A stretch of 64,000 nt of DNA from Vicia villosa (GCF_029867415.1 NW_026705008.1:1116001-1180000), one strand, 5' to 3'. Counted from the first letter of the stretch, positions 1-12,660 are shown. Made by a program: numbers and translations. The notes: generated by a model not told the origin, from the sequence alone.

Positions 1-55
1 TTATATTTTATATATTTCCACTTTTTCTTCCACCAACGTTTCAAACATCAAAACA

Positions 56-3000
56 ATGGCGTCTGACCCTGAACAACCCCCACTTTCCTCTTTCTCACAG
101 GTTTTATCTTATTTTCTTTCTCATTCTTAACTTCTCAATTTCAATTTCATGTCTATTCTATTGTATTGTATTGTGTAGTAGCATGTGCAAACATTGGTTG
201 ATTTTTTATGAGAGAAACTATATTTTGATGTAATGAAATTGTTGAAAGTAGAAAAGCTTAAAAGGGTATTGATTTGGCTTCAAAAGGGTATCTTAAAATA
301 TATGAACTATTTGCAGTAAAAGTAAGCTCAAAGAAAACAAGTTTAACAAGTTGGTATGTACTGAATTTCCCTCTTATGTTGAGAGTTTTCACATAACAGA
401 TTTTTGTTTTGCATGCCTATTTCTCAATGAAGTCAGAGAATTATCAGTGTTTATCTTTTAGCACCACACTTCAGATTAAAGGTGTGTCGGATGTCGAACA
501 TGACACCAACACATTTAATTTCATGTAATCATATTTATCTGTTTGGTTTTTGTGTTTGCTATTTTGGGAAGAATTGAATGCTTGCAAATAGATACACATT
601 CAGATTCATTGATGTTTGATACATAGATTCATGCTGTTTTAGTGTCAACTAAACTAGTTTGTTGTTGTTGTTTTATGATATTTATTTGCTTTTTATAAAT
701 TGTAACACTTGAAAATTGAAATGCATTGATTTTTATTAGGAACGGAAGTTATCCGCGGAGGTTACAACTGAAAGGGAGCCTCTGCTTAATGGGTTTCATG
801 CCTCTGAAAACTATTCCATCTCTGCAGCAATTCTCCCGTGGGTGTTATTACCTTTCGGCCCTTACTGTGTTATTTTATACATGTTGCTTGCAAAATTTAT
901 CATATATCTTTATTTCTGTTCAATCATGCATATACAATAGATATTAGCTACATGAAGGATAATCTTTTAGCTTGGACTAGCTATGGTAGAGGGCTATAAC
1001 TTTAACTGGCTATGTCAAAGACTTTAATTTCTAGGAGTGGTGTTATGTTGATCGGGTTTGCTGAATGGAGATATGTGTTAATCATGAAGGATAGAGGATT
1101 GCTGATGCGCATCAGCAATCCTCTATCCTTGAGCTTTTAACTATCTTGTTGGAATTTAATATCGTATCAAAATGATACCAGGTTGATTAAACACATATCT
1201 TGTGAAAAAATTCCTCCTTTTAGGCTTCTTCCTTTCTTTTCTGCTTGATGTTGATGAAATAACTTGACTACTACAATGAAGAAAATTGCCATCATTTCAT
1301 GTGCATTATCCACCCTTGATTTTTGTAATATCAAGTCTTTAATTAACCATGTGATACTCTTTCCTAGTGAAAAGACAATGAAATAAAATAAGAGTTCTGC
1401 TTGTAAACTAACCAAAAACATGTTTTAAAAATTTCAGATTTCTCTTCCCAGCTTTTGGTGGTCTACTATTTGGCTACGACATTGGTGCCACATCTAGTGC
1501 AACAGTCTCCATCCAGGTACACCCTTCTACTCTAGTGCAACATTGATTTTTAGTCTTTGCAATAGCATATATTCAGCAACCCGCTGTACCGCTATATCAT
1601 TTTAGGGGGTCGGGGCTACGCAACACTGTACGGGATTAACATCATAGCCTTCATGTTAACAATTTTGGACCCTTCCTTTTCGATCACGTGCAGTAGGGTT
1701 TAATGTTTCTATCCACTCATGCTTTGATTCTCTATGGAGAGTGGGGTTTAAGATTTATTGATTTTCATTCTTATTGTTGTATTTTTTCAATACTTTGCTT
1801 GTGTACTTATATTTCCATTCTTTGCAGTCACCATCACAAAGTGGAATATCTTGGTATAACTTAGACTCGGTTCAAATTGGACTTCTTGTAAGTTAAAACT
1901 AAATTATTGATTTGTTCTTTATTTGGTCATGGCTTCATGCCTTTTTGTAATTTTCATGAATCATTTGTTAATTCATGCAATTGTATATTGGTCTTGAATA
2001 TGAGCCCAGTTATTGAAGCTTGATGTCTTTTGCAGACTAGTGGATCATTATATGGTGCCTTAATAGGCTCTGTGTTGGCCTTCAATATTGCCGACTTCCT
2101 AGGTAATTGTGCATTTTTTTTATCAGTTATCATTTTACATATATCCTTCGAGGGCGAAGCTGACATGACAAATTTTATATTTAGGGAGAAGAAGAGAGCT
2201 ATTTGTAGCTGCACTGATGTATCTTGTTGGAGCCCTCATAACAGCATTAGCTCCTAATTTTCTTGTATTGGTGGTTGGGAGATTGGTATTTGGAATAGGA
2301 ATTGGATTGGTATGCTCTTTTTTATGTATAGGTCTGATTTTGTATTTATAGTTGAGGAATCATCGATATGTAACAATTATAGGAATTAACCAACCTTCTC
2401 TCGGTTAGCTTATAGCATCTTTTTTACTATCTTATAGCATCTTTTTAATCTTGAAATTATTAATAGTGTGTAGTATATTTTCTCAGTAACTCATTAACTT
2501 CAAAGTAAGATACACGGTGTTCATTCTATCTCTTTCAGGCCATGCATGCTGCTCCAATGTACATTGCAGAGACAGCTCCAACGCCAATACGTGGACAACT
2601 AGTCTCTCTGAAAGAATTCTTTATAGTGATTGGGATCGTGGTAAGCTCTCGAACTTTCCAGTAGAATCTTGAATTTTCCCGAATGTTCTATAAATGCGGA
2701 AAAGCAAATGAGCTTTTTTAGTTTTTCCTTTTACTGCTGTTTAACTTCCATAAAATAATCTTCTATTATCAAATTAGTTTCTGTTCCTAGTTTATCAATA
2801 TTGCTAAAAATGGCTGTATATCGCAAATTTGTGCAGGCAGGGTATGGACTAGGTAGCTTGTGGGTAGACACTGTTGGTGGATGGCGGTATATGTATGGAA
2901 TTAGTAGCCCCGTTGCAGTAATTATGGGATTTGGAATGTGGTGGCTCCCAGCTTCTCCTAGATGGCTACTTTTGCGCGCTATACAGCAAAAAGGGGATGT

Positions 3001-4562
3001 TCAGAATTTGAAAGACACGGCAATTCGTAGTTTGTGCCAGCTTCAAGGTCGGACATTTCATGATTCTGCGCCTCAGCAAGTAGACGAGATAATGGCCGAG
3101 CTTTCTCATATAGGTGTAGAAAATGAGGTTACCTTTATAGAAATATTCCGTGGAAAATGCAAGAAGGCCCTTGTGATTAGTGCAGGATTGGTCTTGTTTC
3201 AACAGGTTTTGTACTAATTGCTTAAGTGAAATGGTAATAATTATAAGAGTTATCAACATTTCAGTATATTTATACTATAAGATGCAAATTTATGACAGAT
3301 CACAGGGCAACCAAGTGTTCTCTACTACGCCGCATCAATCCTTCAGGTGTTTTGTTAGTTTTAATCAAGGAATATTGTTACAAATTCATAGAATCTATTA
3401 TTACTTGACACCATAGAGTGTAATGACACTATTATAATCGAATTAAATTTCGCAGAGTGCAGGGTTCTCCTTAGCATCTGATGCTACCCGGGTCTCTATT
3501 CTCCTTGGTGTATTTAAGGTAGATTTCATTTTCTCATGTTCTTAATAATTCTCATTTTCTCAGTTTCTATTATATACAAAATTTGATTTCACGGATTGTA
3601 AATATATTGTTCGAGACATGAAATGTTATTTTATCTAACTACCAAAGGACTAAATATTTTCAATGGCGACATTTCCTTCTTTTTTTTGTTCTAGTTGATT
3701 ATGACCGGAGTGGCTGTTGTCGTTGTTGATAAACTTGGAAGGAGACCTTTACTTCTCGGAGGAGTTTCCGGAATAGTAAGTTCCTTTCTATCTTAGACTT
3801 TGACAGATGATTTTGGTAGAAATTTCCCAAAAAAGAAGCATTTTTCATTTCTATCTCAAATTAAGAGGCTCAGTCGAGTCTTCTAATAAGTCCTTTGTGC
3901 TGCATCAACGTAGTTAGTTATATAAAAGGAATGAATGTGGAAATCTCATGCGTTTATTTGTATGGCAGGTTATCTCCTTATTCTTACTCGGCTCATATTA
4001 CATATTCTTGGATAATGCGGCAGTTCTTGCTGTAGTTGGTCTGCTGCTCTATGTTGGTTGTTATCAGGTGAATACGGTCATTCTATCCTCATTCTTCATA
4101 TCATGATTTATATCATCTGTGACTTAGTTTTCATCCATGCTTACAACATTAAGTGAATCTATGTTGTTTTTCAGATTTCCTTTGGTCCAATGGGTTGGCT
4201 TATGATATCAGAGATTTTTCCCTTGCGCACAAGAGGCCGGGGACTCAGTATAGCAGTTCTTGTCAATTTTGCGGCAAACGCCCTAGTTACATTCGCCTTT
4301 TCCCCACTGAAGGTGAATAAAATCTTTAAAAAGACCATATATTTTTAATGTGTTGTCTTCAATCACATGATTTTCATATTTCACCAACGACTTTATCCAA
4401 ACTGTGTCTTTTTTTCGCTTATGTTTACAGGATTTACTGGGAGCAGGAATTTTGTTTTACATATTTTGCGGAATAGCGGTGGCGTCACTTGTATTCATCT
4501 ACTTCATTGTACCAGAAACCAAGGGGCTTACACTAGAGGAAATTGAGTCAAAATGTCTGTAA
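56..4562 (+). CDS. Sugar/H+ symporter, MFS family (vacuolar glucose transporter / D-xylose-proton symporter-like)
   Basis: Fourteen exons that I joined by GT-AG sites and a continuous frame: 56-100, 740-837, 1438-1516, 1828-1887, 2036-2102, 2185-2309, 2539-2640, 2837-3205, 3299-3346, 3456-3518, 3695-3775, 3969-4067, 4175-4312, 4431-4562. They total 1506 nt, or 501 residues, the usual length of plant VGT1/XYLL2-type carriers. Family marks seen: FLFPAFGGLLFGYDIGA in the first membrane segment, GRR after segment 2, PASPRWLLL before the central loop, QQITGQPSVLYYA, LGRRPLL, and the C-terminal PETKGLTLEEIE. The predicted role is proton-coupled hexose or pentose transport with twelve membrane helices; the closest Arabidopsis relatives are tonoplast or plastid-envelope proteins, so location is inferred. 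The first ATG opens the frame 45 nt before intron 1. No lesion was found. VGT1 and XYLL2 cannot be separated by eye, so no symbol is given. Confidence 0.95.
1087..1130. repeat. Perfect 44-bp palindrome in intron 2
   Basis: Two 22-bp arms that are exact reverse complements meet with no spacer at 1108/1109 (centre GATGC|GCATC). It lies within intron 2 (838-1437) of the sugar transporter, far from both splice sites. In RNA it would fold into a hairpin of about 20 bp with a tiny loop; in DNA it could form a cruciform. No transposon ends or target duplication were seen around it. Confidence 0.95.
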
Positions 4563-5406
4563 TCACTTACCTTGTTTGTTACATCTAAATTTTTGCATAT
4601 ACTTGTCTTATGCAACTTGTATTTATCCTGAGTTGTGAACTGAGGTATGAACACTGGTCAAACAGTGTTCTCACCAGGAATCAAACTTGGTATTCTCCGA
4701 GTGTCGTCCTTTGCATGAGCTCCTTTACCACTGGAGCCCAGCCCAAGTGCTTGGTTGAATCCAATGTATTTGTCATGCATAGATTATATGCAATAAGGTT
4801 CACTACATTCTTGTTATCAATTAAAATTTCCATTGAATGTATGTCACATCTACCAAAGTCACTGCAACTACCAACAACAAACTACATTCTTAAATACACT
4901 ATTCTCGTATCCACTAAATCAATATTAAATGATCATAATGAATATTTATTTCTATAAATATCATTGCTTCTAGCCATAGAAGCCATAGCATTTTCGCCAT
5001 AAACACGTCTGCACACAAAAGTTGTGATCAAGATGGACAAAAACCAAACTCGCCATGTGGAGTTTAAGAGGAGAGATGCTCTACAATTCTTCCACGCATG
5101 AATGGCTTAATATTTTTTTGAAACATTTTCTTTTACATCGAACTAATTTCAATAAATCTTATTGTATTGATGTTTCATTTTCTTGTTTATTAACTAGCCC
5201 TATTGATATATCCGAATTTAATGATGAATACATATATTCTAGGATTATTAAGTTGAAGTTTCAAACTAAAATATCTCCGGATCTAAATGAAGTATTTTTT
5301 ACCCTATGGTCTCTTGATTTATTTTGCACCTAATTTTGTGTCATTCTAATGTTATAGTTTATGTTGTCTGACAAAAATTACATGACAATATAAACACTAG
5401 TAGTAG
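4563..5406. other. 3' flank of the sugar transporter and intergenic DNA
   Basis: AT-rich DNA holding the likely 3'UTR of the sugar transporter and the SINE-like segment listed separately. Open frames at 4610-4957 and 5055-5333 show no recognisable protein. Nothing else was seen. Confidence 0.6.
4649..4750 (-). mobile_element. Possible tRNA-derived SINE head
   Basis: Read on the minus strand, the segment has an A-box-like stretch (GGGCTCCAGTGGTAAAGGAG, about 4722-4741) followed about 30-40 nt later by a B-box-like AGTTTGATTCC (about 4677-4687). That is the order and spacing of a Pol III internal promoter in tRNA-derived SINEs. Downstream is an 8-bp hairpin (GAACACTG...CAGTGTTC, 4649-4670). 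No clear poly(A) tail or target duplication was found, so the boundaries are uncertain. It begins about 90 bp after the transporter stop codon. Confidence 0.45.
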
Positions 5407-5874
5407 TGTAGTGATATATTTGCGAAGAACATACAAGGGGCGACAACATCCTATCGTCCACTAGGGGGATGACGTCGCCCACGTCACGCCCAGTCATCCA
5501 ATATAGGGAATCGTGGGAAATAACGTGTCTTGGTCAAAGATAATGTAGAAAATGATTCAAGGAAATAACCCACGTCTTTCTAGGAAATAAGGATTCAACT
5601 GTCCACTATCATTACTAGGTGGAAGGTTTCTATTTTCAAGAAACCCTAAAATACAGGCGCGTAGGCTCCTATAAATATCTCCTCCTTAGGTTGAGGAGTA
5701 TATTCTGAATTCACAATGAAATACCCCTAAAATATAGAGTTTCTCACCCTCGTAAACTTGCTCTCACCACCGTGAACTTGCCCTAGACTATCCCAAATTC
5801 TAAAGTGTATGGCCACCCTTACGACCCTACCAGCACAAAGGTGACACACATCTGTACTTTTTTTAGCAAGTACA
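5407..5874 (+). repeat. 5' LTR remnant of a Tat-lineage Ty3 element
   Basis: The right end is clear: it ends in AAGTACA at 5874, followed by ATGGCGTCCCCCGCGGGACT, which resembles the primer-binding zone of plant Tat elements. A TATA-like TATAAATA lies at about 5671, placing a promoter in the right half. The left end (TGTAGTG at 5407) is a guess, since no partner LTR remains. Confidence 0.55.
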
Positions 5875-8300
5875 ATGGCGTCCCCCGCGGGACTCTGGTA
5901 AAACTGACTTAAGCAACATCTTCCAATATCGTCACCATTTTCATTACTTCCTCCCAAAAACGTTCAAGAAATATCCAAGCTTCATGGTTAACACCATTGT
6001 AGGAGGTTTCGCCGGTGGAGGAAGTTCCAGGTCCTCGCAGAGAAAATACGTCAAGCAGGTGCTAATTGTGAATGTAATATCCCCATGTTTCTCCAAAGCC
6101 ATACGAAGAGGACTAAGGGCTAAAATCGTTTCCTCTAACAATGACGCCATTGGAGTTTACCCTCGTGACGACGATTCCATGGTCATCACTGTGCAATACG
6201 ATAACTAGGATATCAAGCGAGTCTTAATAGACTTAGGAAGCTCAACAGGCATCCTATTTTAGAGCATATTCCAAAAGCTCCAGCTTGATTTCGACAACAT
6301 CAAGGCGTTTTAGAGCTTACTAGTAGGCTTGTTAGGTAAACATGTGCAAATAAAAGGTGACATAACCTTGGAAATGACATGCACCGCTGGAGAAAATTTC
6401 AAGGCGATTTAAGTCAATGACCTTGTGGTAGACGCCTTATCACCCTATAATATCATCCTTGACATGCCAACTATCAACTCATTAGGGGCGATTATAACCA
6501 TCTTATACTTGGTCCTGAAATACCCGCAACCCAATGGGCAAGTAAGGACGGTCCGAAGAGTCCAATAAAGCATCCAAGAATGTTACCAGAGTAGCCTAGA
6601 GAAGAGGAAGGAGGATGTCGCCCTTGAGGTTGTCCCCTTTCCCAAAGCATAAGACACAACCACTATGAGCTGGAATCCTAAAATAGGCGTAGAAAACAAA
6701 AGGTTCACACCTACAAAATATTTGAAGGAGGTTTAGATAGGTCATTTGTATCATCAAGTAACCAAGATGACGAAGAAGAGATCAAACTAGTTGACTAACT
6801 CAAAAGCAACGTCGGTTTGTTTGCCCAGACTCCCTCCGATATGCCAAGCATAGATACTATAGTGATGTGCCATCCCTAGCCGTTGAACCCCATGTAAGAC
6901 CAGTGTGTTAAAGAAAGCAGAAAGTTGGAGGGGAGAAGAAAGTCACCATCGACGGGGAGATAAATAAGCTAGCAAGAGCCAATTTTATCACAGAAGTAAA
7001 ATACTCAACCTAGCTAGCCAAAATTTTCCTAGTAAAGAAATCATCATACAAGTGGTATATCTGTATAGATTTCATCGACCTCAATACATCATCTCTCAAG
7101 AATCCTTATCCCCTACCAGATATTGATCGTCTGATTGATGGGTCTTCGAGGTACAACCAGATTAAAGTGAATCCTCTTTATGTGCCCAAAATGAAGTTCA
7201 TCTCAAACCACGATAACTAATATTATAATATTTTGCCCTTTGGCTTCAAGAATGCAGGTGTCACTTACCAGCAACTCATGGCTGCGGTATTATCCTAATA
7301 TATAGGGCGAAAATTTTAGGTCTATGTCAACAACATGATAGCGAAGACCTCAGAATGGCATAGTCATGCAGTAGACTATGAGGATATTCTAGAATCAGTC
7401 ATGAAGTATAACATGCTTCTGAACCCTGCCAAGTGCTCATACAACGTGCATGCACAAAAATTCCTCAGCTTCATGTTAACAAAGAGGGGGTATTGAAGCA
7501 AACCCAGATAAGTTTTAAGTCATCACCGATATGAGAAGCTCCACCAATATCACAGAAGTCCAACAACTAACAGGCCATTTTTTCGCTTTATCTTGTTTCC
7601 TCTCCTGCACGGGCGATACGACCTTTCTTTTCTTTGACGCCTTGAAAAAGAAGAAGTTTGAATGGACCGGGGAATAAAAGGATTCATTATCAAGAATAAA
7701 AGCCTTCCTTATATCTCCCTAGCCTGACTCGCACAAGAGCAAGGTCGTCACTGCTCATCTACTTTTAAGCAACATATCAGGTGATGAGTTTAGTACTTGT
7801 CTAAGAGATGGAAAAGGTATAAGTACCCGTGTATTTTGTAATAAAAATGTTTAAAGGCATCGAGGCACGTTATCAGAAGAATGATAAACTAGTTTTGGTT
7901 GTTGTCCTCACAGAGAGGAAGCTCCAACCCTATTTCCAAGGTCATAAAGTGATCTTAAAAACAAACTACCATGTACGACAAGTCCTCAAGAAGCCAGATC
8001 TAGTGGGAAGAATGGTGTATTGGTTGTTAGAAATTTCAGTGCATGATATAAAATATGTCCCAAGAGGAAGCCTCAAGTCACAAGTTCTGGTAGATTTTTT
8101 GGCGGAATTTATCTCGACAGTTGAAGAAGAGGCGCACCTGAATGGACGTTGTCGGTTGATAAGGCCCCAAACATCAAAAGGAATAACGCCAAGATAGTTT
8201 TCGAATGGCCAAGTAACATATTGATCAAGCAATCATTGGAATTTGAATTCAGCACTACAACTAATAACACTTTTTATGAAGAAATTTTTATCTCCTACAT
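5875..8300 (+). pseudogene. Decayed pol of a Tat-lineage (Ogre/Retand-type) Ty3 retrotransposon
   Basis: Protein remnants in order: a short linker with VNTIVGGFAGGG (5984), an aspartic protease trace LIDLGSSTGILF (about 6225), RT (about 6950-7480, with NPYPLPDIDRLIDG and YNILPFGFKNAG), RNase H (about 7830-8100, with LKKPDLVGRMVYW), and a second RNase H (about 8145-8290, with FEFSTTTNN). Having two RNase H domains in this order is a mark of the Tat lineage. Many stops (TAG/TAA where Gln or Trp is expected) break the frame, and the RT active site reads YVNN instead of YVDD. Gag is almost wholly missing between the LTR and protease, and the integrase and 3' LTR are absent, so this is an internally deleted, truncated copy. 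Confidence 0.85.
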
Positions 8301-9414
8301 GTTCTGGAAGCGCAATGTTTTATTTTGTAATAAGATAAACAACATGTTACATCGGTGTTATAAAACACCGAGGAAACACATCTATAAGTTAGCGCCTTTT
8401 TTATCCATAAAAAAATTAATAAACTTGTTATCTTGGTTTTCTTGAGAATCGAAGTAATATAGCTATAAGAACCTCGCTTTGAATCCCTGTTTCCGCATTT
8501 AAAGCTTTGTTATCAATAAACAAGAATAGGCTATAATAGAAAAAAGAAATATTTCATTGATAATAATAAAAAAAACAATACAACAAAGAAAACTACTAAA
8601 CAAATTCAAACTTCAGTCAACTCAACTTCAACATTACTCATAACTATCCCTAACTTATGGAAAAGTTCAAAAGAACTCTTCCATAAGGTATGAGAAAATA
8701 TGCATCAAGACAATTCTGCTCCACCAATAGGTGTAGCAGAACAACATGAATTGACTATGATCTCAGTATAGAAAGGCGACATTTGAAAAAAACATTAATA
8801 AGAAAAAGATTAGAGAATAAATAAACTGTCACAATTTTGTCTTAATCGAATATATCATGTCGATAAAAACTTAACTGAATAAAAAATACATAATTTGGTA
8901 TAGATTTATTGTAACGTCATACCTCTCGCAAAATAGACAACTAATTGACCCACATGAACGAACATTTTTCTCATACTTCCAAGTTTCAACACACCCAACC
9001 ATACACCTACACCCATATCCCAACACAATTCACTTACACTAACATGTCTTAGTTGTTCTTTAGCGCCTAATTTAAGCACTTGCATAACACCCAACAACAA
9101 TAATAACAACAACTTCAATTTAACTCCTATTTTCCACCAACTTCTCTAATCCACACACATACATACAACCAACACCTCAATCAAACTCCCACTTTCAAAC
9201 ACCAAGACAACAACTTCATTTTTCCACATAACCATTTACCCCAAAAATATAACCCCTCCATTAAAACATCACCCAACAAACAACACAATCACACTATCAA
9301 TTTACATATGACAATGAAATAATTTTGATAGCAAGGCATATAACAATTTCTTTAATGACATGTCACAAAAAATTCATAACATACTAAATGTTACGCATGA
9401 AGGATGTAGCCATC
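8301..9414. other. Intergenic, nothing recognised
   Basis: AT-rich DNA without a credible protein or element end. The short frame at 8906-9118 (-) is low-complexity and is not supported as a gene. Confidence 0.5.
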
Positions 9415-9579
9415 CCAAAATATAACGAATAATTATTTCGTCGGAGTGAACATTCTTCTTAACCATCCCAAAATGCAGGCAGCCAACAATTATCTCGTCG
9501 GAGTGAATAACAAGGAGCACTTTCCAAAATGCAGGCAACCAACAATTATCTCGTCGGAGTGAATGACAAGGAGCACTTC
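9415..9579. repeat. Three tandem copies of a 53-56 bp unit
   Basis: Units begin with CCAAAAT at 9415, 9468 and 9524. The last two are nearly identical and share ACAATTATCTCGTCGGAGTG; the first is degenerate. No known family recognised. Confidence 0.85.
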
Positions 9580-10129
9580 ATTAATGTAGAATTGACACTC
9601 ATCTACTAGGATCCGACCTACAATAATTTTAAATAGAAATTCTTACATCGTAATTAAATTTGAGAAAAGGGATCATGCACTGACAGTGTAAAATATTTTT
9701 AAACTGTCAACCAATCACCGCCATGCATCCAATTAAAACATTCTTCTATTATTAATATATAAAAGCAAAAGTACCTGGAAATTACACTATAAGCCCTCTG
9801 ATAAAACAATTAAAACTTTTCTTATTCCATGGATAAAACTGACTTTTAACAAAATAACTCAATATCATTGATTTGACATTTATTACGGGGTGAGGTGGCA
9901 TCACAAAAATATTTGTTACATTTTTTATTTTTTTAATTCCATAATTAACTAATTAAATCAATTGCACATTTATTGGTTTGAATACACTACTGTTTAATTG
10001 ATACATCAATGGTCTTTTTTGAAAACATACACTCATCAATCTTCTCCTTAAACGTGAAAATCCAGAATCATGATAAATAACAACTTCCAATATATCGTTT
10101 AAGTCCAACCACACAGCTCCCCATGTTGC

Positions 10130-10770
10130 TATTCAAAAACCACTTCTCCTCATTCTTTGAATCTAACGCTATAAATTTTCTCTCTGTCTTCAATCAACAC
10201 AACCCTCCACCTTCACATCTACCTCAACAATCCTCTGTAGTCTCCTTCCCTTTCTTCTTCGTGTTACCTCTATCTGTTGCAACGTTCCTCTAAATTCGTT
10301 GTTTGTTGAAGGTAATGCCACCGAGAGTTTCAGTTTTTCGCAGTTAGGGTTTTTGATTTTGTAAATCCAATTTTTTTATTGTTTCAAAATCCATTGATTT
10401 GTTTATTATGAATTAATATTGTTTTTGTTTCGTTCGATTTTAGATAACTGGAGTGTGAAGGGAATCAGCAAAAAATTTGTTTTTCTGTTATTTTGCTCTT
10501 TCCGGGTTTGGTTTAGGATTTTTAGGTTATTTATTTATTTAATTTTTGTTGAAAGGAAAAAGAAGCATCGCTTAAAATGATTCAAGATTTGACTAAACAC
10601 CCAACCTTCAATCAATCAAGTAAGTTTATTATTTGATTTTTCATGGATTGATTTTTCAATATATTAATCTGAGAAAATTAAATAGGAATGCAGAAGATTC
10701 AGCTTGCACAATTTGCATTAAATAGAAGCAGAAGAAGTCGGAATAAGCATATGCACTATTCGGCCAGGTA
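10130..10770 (+). pseudogene. Captured promoter, leader and short exons inside the Helitron
   Basis: A TATA-like CTATAAAT (about 10167) is followed by a pyrimidine-rich leader ending TTGTTGAAG|GTAATG (about 10314). Then comes an acceptor-like TTTTAG before ATAACTGGAG (about 10443), an ATG at 10577 opening a 15-codon stretch to a GTAAG donor (about 10619), and a further exon-like piece to about 10769. The sequence looks spliced and gene-derived, but I do not recognise the parent gene. Confidence 0.4.
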
Positions 10771-11309
10771 CTATTACGATTTCATTCTTCCTTTCGTATA
10801 AAATTGAAAATGTTGTGAGATCTAATATCTACCATCCACCATCTATTTTTCACAATCAAACTCTAACATAATTTTTTTCTTCTTTTCATGGTTTCTTTTA
10901 AATTTTGTTAGGGTATGTAGGTACGATTGATGTGAGGAGCTGATGTGAGGAGCTTCAATGGTACTCTGAATTTCGAATAGGTTGGCTAGGTTGAGGAATA
11001 GTGAAAAGTACTGTTTGATGATGCTGTGAGTAATTTGTGTTGTTAATCGAAGTTAATTAATGATTATTTTAATTTATTAAAGTTTATTTTATTTAACAAT
11101 TTGTGCTAATTTATTTGTTTGTTTTGTTGCAAGGATCAATTAGTTGTTATTGCTCATGCAGCAGAGAAGAACAAGAATCAATTAGCTGTTTATTTTATTT
11201 TGTTAGTTTTTGAAAATTTTGAAGGTATTTTTTTGAAAAGGTGTATATGTTAATCTGTTTTGTTGGAGTTTTGTTGAAATTTGAACGATGTTGGTTGTAG
11301 ATATTATTA

Positions 11310-11424
11310 CTTGAGGTTGTCAATGAAAAGCTGGGAAACATGTTGAATATGAAGTTATTGTCAAGGATAATGAATTGGTTGCAACTGAATACATTGATGA
11401 TACATACAAGTTATTCAAACTTAG
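11310..11424 (+). pseudogene. Fragment resembling a B-type cyclin exon
   Basis: One frame reads KDNELVATEYIDDTYKLFKL at about 11363-11422. This resembles the start of the cyclin box region of plant B-type cyclins, where a similar NEL-A-EYIDD-YK motif occurs (family knowledge). Only about 35 codons are open, with no clear continuation. It sits inside the Helitron and is most simply a captured piece. Confidence 0.45.
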
Positions 11425-11745
11425 TGTTGTACCTCTTTTTGTTTTGTGTTTTTTCTCTTGTGTGTTGATTTCAGTTCAAATTGTTTTGAGCTTCAACACT
11501 GATTATCATCTCTCACTGCAGAGAAGAATTAAACATAAATTTACGTGAAGCGGATTCATAATAAAATAATTGTGTGGTAAATTTTCTCGATTTTGTCCTG
11601 GTGATGGCATAGAAGTTGGGAAACTCATACGACCACTTCAAGTAAGTTAATCTATTTTAATAATATTACTGCAAATTATTTTTATAATTTAGTTTTGAAT
11701 TTTGTCTTGGTAGCAAATAAAAATCTTGAAGATTGCATGACATGG

Positions 11746-11889
11746 TTTTTGCAGTGAAAGATCTTTCAGAACAAGCAACATTAAATTGTCTACAAGAATT
11801 ATTAGCAGCTTCATTAGTTTTTGCAGTGAAAGATATTTTAGAGCAAGCAACATTAAATTGTCTATAGGAATTATTAGCAGCTTCATTCT
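11746..11889 (+). repeat. Two tandem copies of a 72-bp coding-like unit
   Basis: Copies at 11746-11817 and 11818-11889. Both translate in the same frame as a 24-residue unit with FAVKD, EQATLNCL and ELLAAS; the second copy has TAG in place of a Gln codon. It is inside the Helitron. Confidence 0.85.
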
Positions 11890-11956
11890 ATGAATCGGAT
11901 GTGACAATTAGAGTTTCATATGCATATTGGAACTGCAAGATGTGTGTTGTGTTAAA

Positions 11957-12012
11957 ACTTGGATTCTATATTGGAACTGCAAGAACTTGGATTCTATATT
12001 GGAACTGCAAGA
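11957..12012. repeat. 28-bp tandem repeat, two copies plus partial
   Basis: ACTTGGATTCTATATTGGAA and the following eight bases repeat exactly at 11957 and 11985, with a partial earlier copy at about 11924. It is inside the Helitron. Confidence 0.85.
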
Positions 12013-12594
12013 AAATTGTTATATCAATGGGAATGTTTTAAAGTATATTGAAATGTATTGAAAATAAAAATGAATTAAACAAAATAATTTGGAATGTTTA
12101 CAATTTTTTAGTTGGAATGTTTTCATTTATTTGCAATAAATTTAGTTTTTCTTTTATAGTAATAATATATTCTATATTTACGGTAATATATCAAGATAAA
12201 AAATAGTAGATTAGCTTAAGTGTCAATAAAAAACTTCAAAATTAATTTAAACTTTTATCAAGACATAAATGTTATTTTAAAAGTTTTTTTATCCATGATA
12301 ATAGTTATAGAATAAACAAATCATACATATTTACATTTAAAAAAAACAATAATTTACTAAAATTAAGAAAAAAAATGAGTAATGTGAAGTATATATTGAT
12401 TTTCTATTTTCTACCAAATATAAAATATTTATATGTTATAGAATTATATTAAGAATATTGTTTACGGGTTAGACTATTTCTTTTTTTGTTTATATAATAT
12501 ATATAGGTCTATAATTTAAAAGTTATACAATAAATTTATTGAATTTAGTTCAATTTTATTGAACCATATAAATCAGGTGAGTTGAAGATATTTC

Positions 12595-12660
12595 TTTTTT
12601 TTTTTTTGATTACAAGGAGGGCCAAAGGCCCGAGGAAGAAAAACTAAGGAGGGAAACAAC
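12595..12660 (-). mobile_element. Possible poly(A)-tailed LINE 3' end fragment
   Basis: On the minus strand the sequence runs from a GGGCCTTTGGCCC-containing stretch into an A-run of about 13 (12595-12607). The sequence before the tail resembles the 3' end of plant L1 LINEs. It is very short, with no coding part, and nested in the Helitron. Confidence 0.35.

Noticed and set aside
1561..1680. GC-richer patch in intron 3 of the sugar transporter suspected as a MITE
   Set aside because: No inverted ends or target duplication could be seen.
2801..3217. Stand-alone 138-codon gene
   Set aside because: It is exon 8 of the sugar transporter read through its flanking introns.
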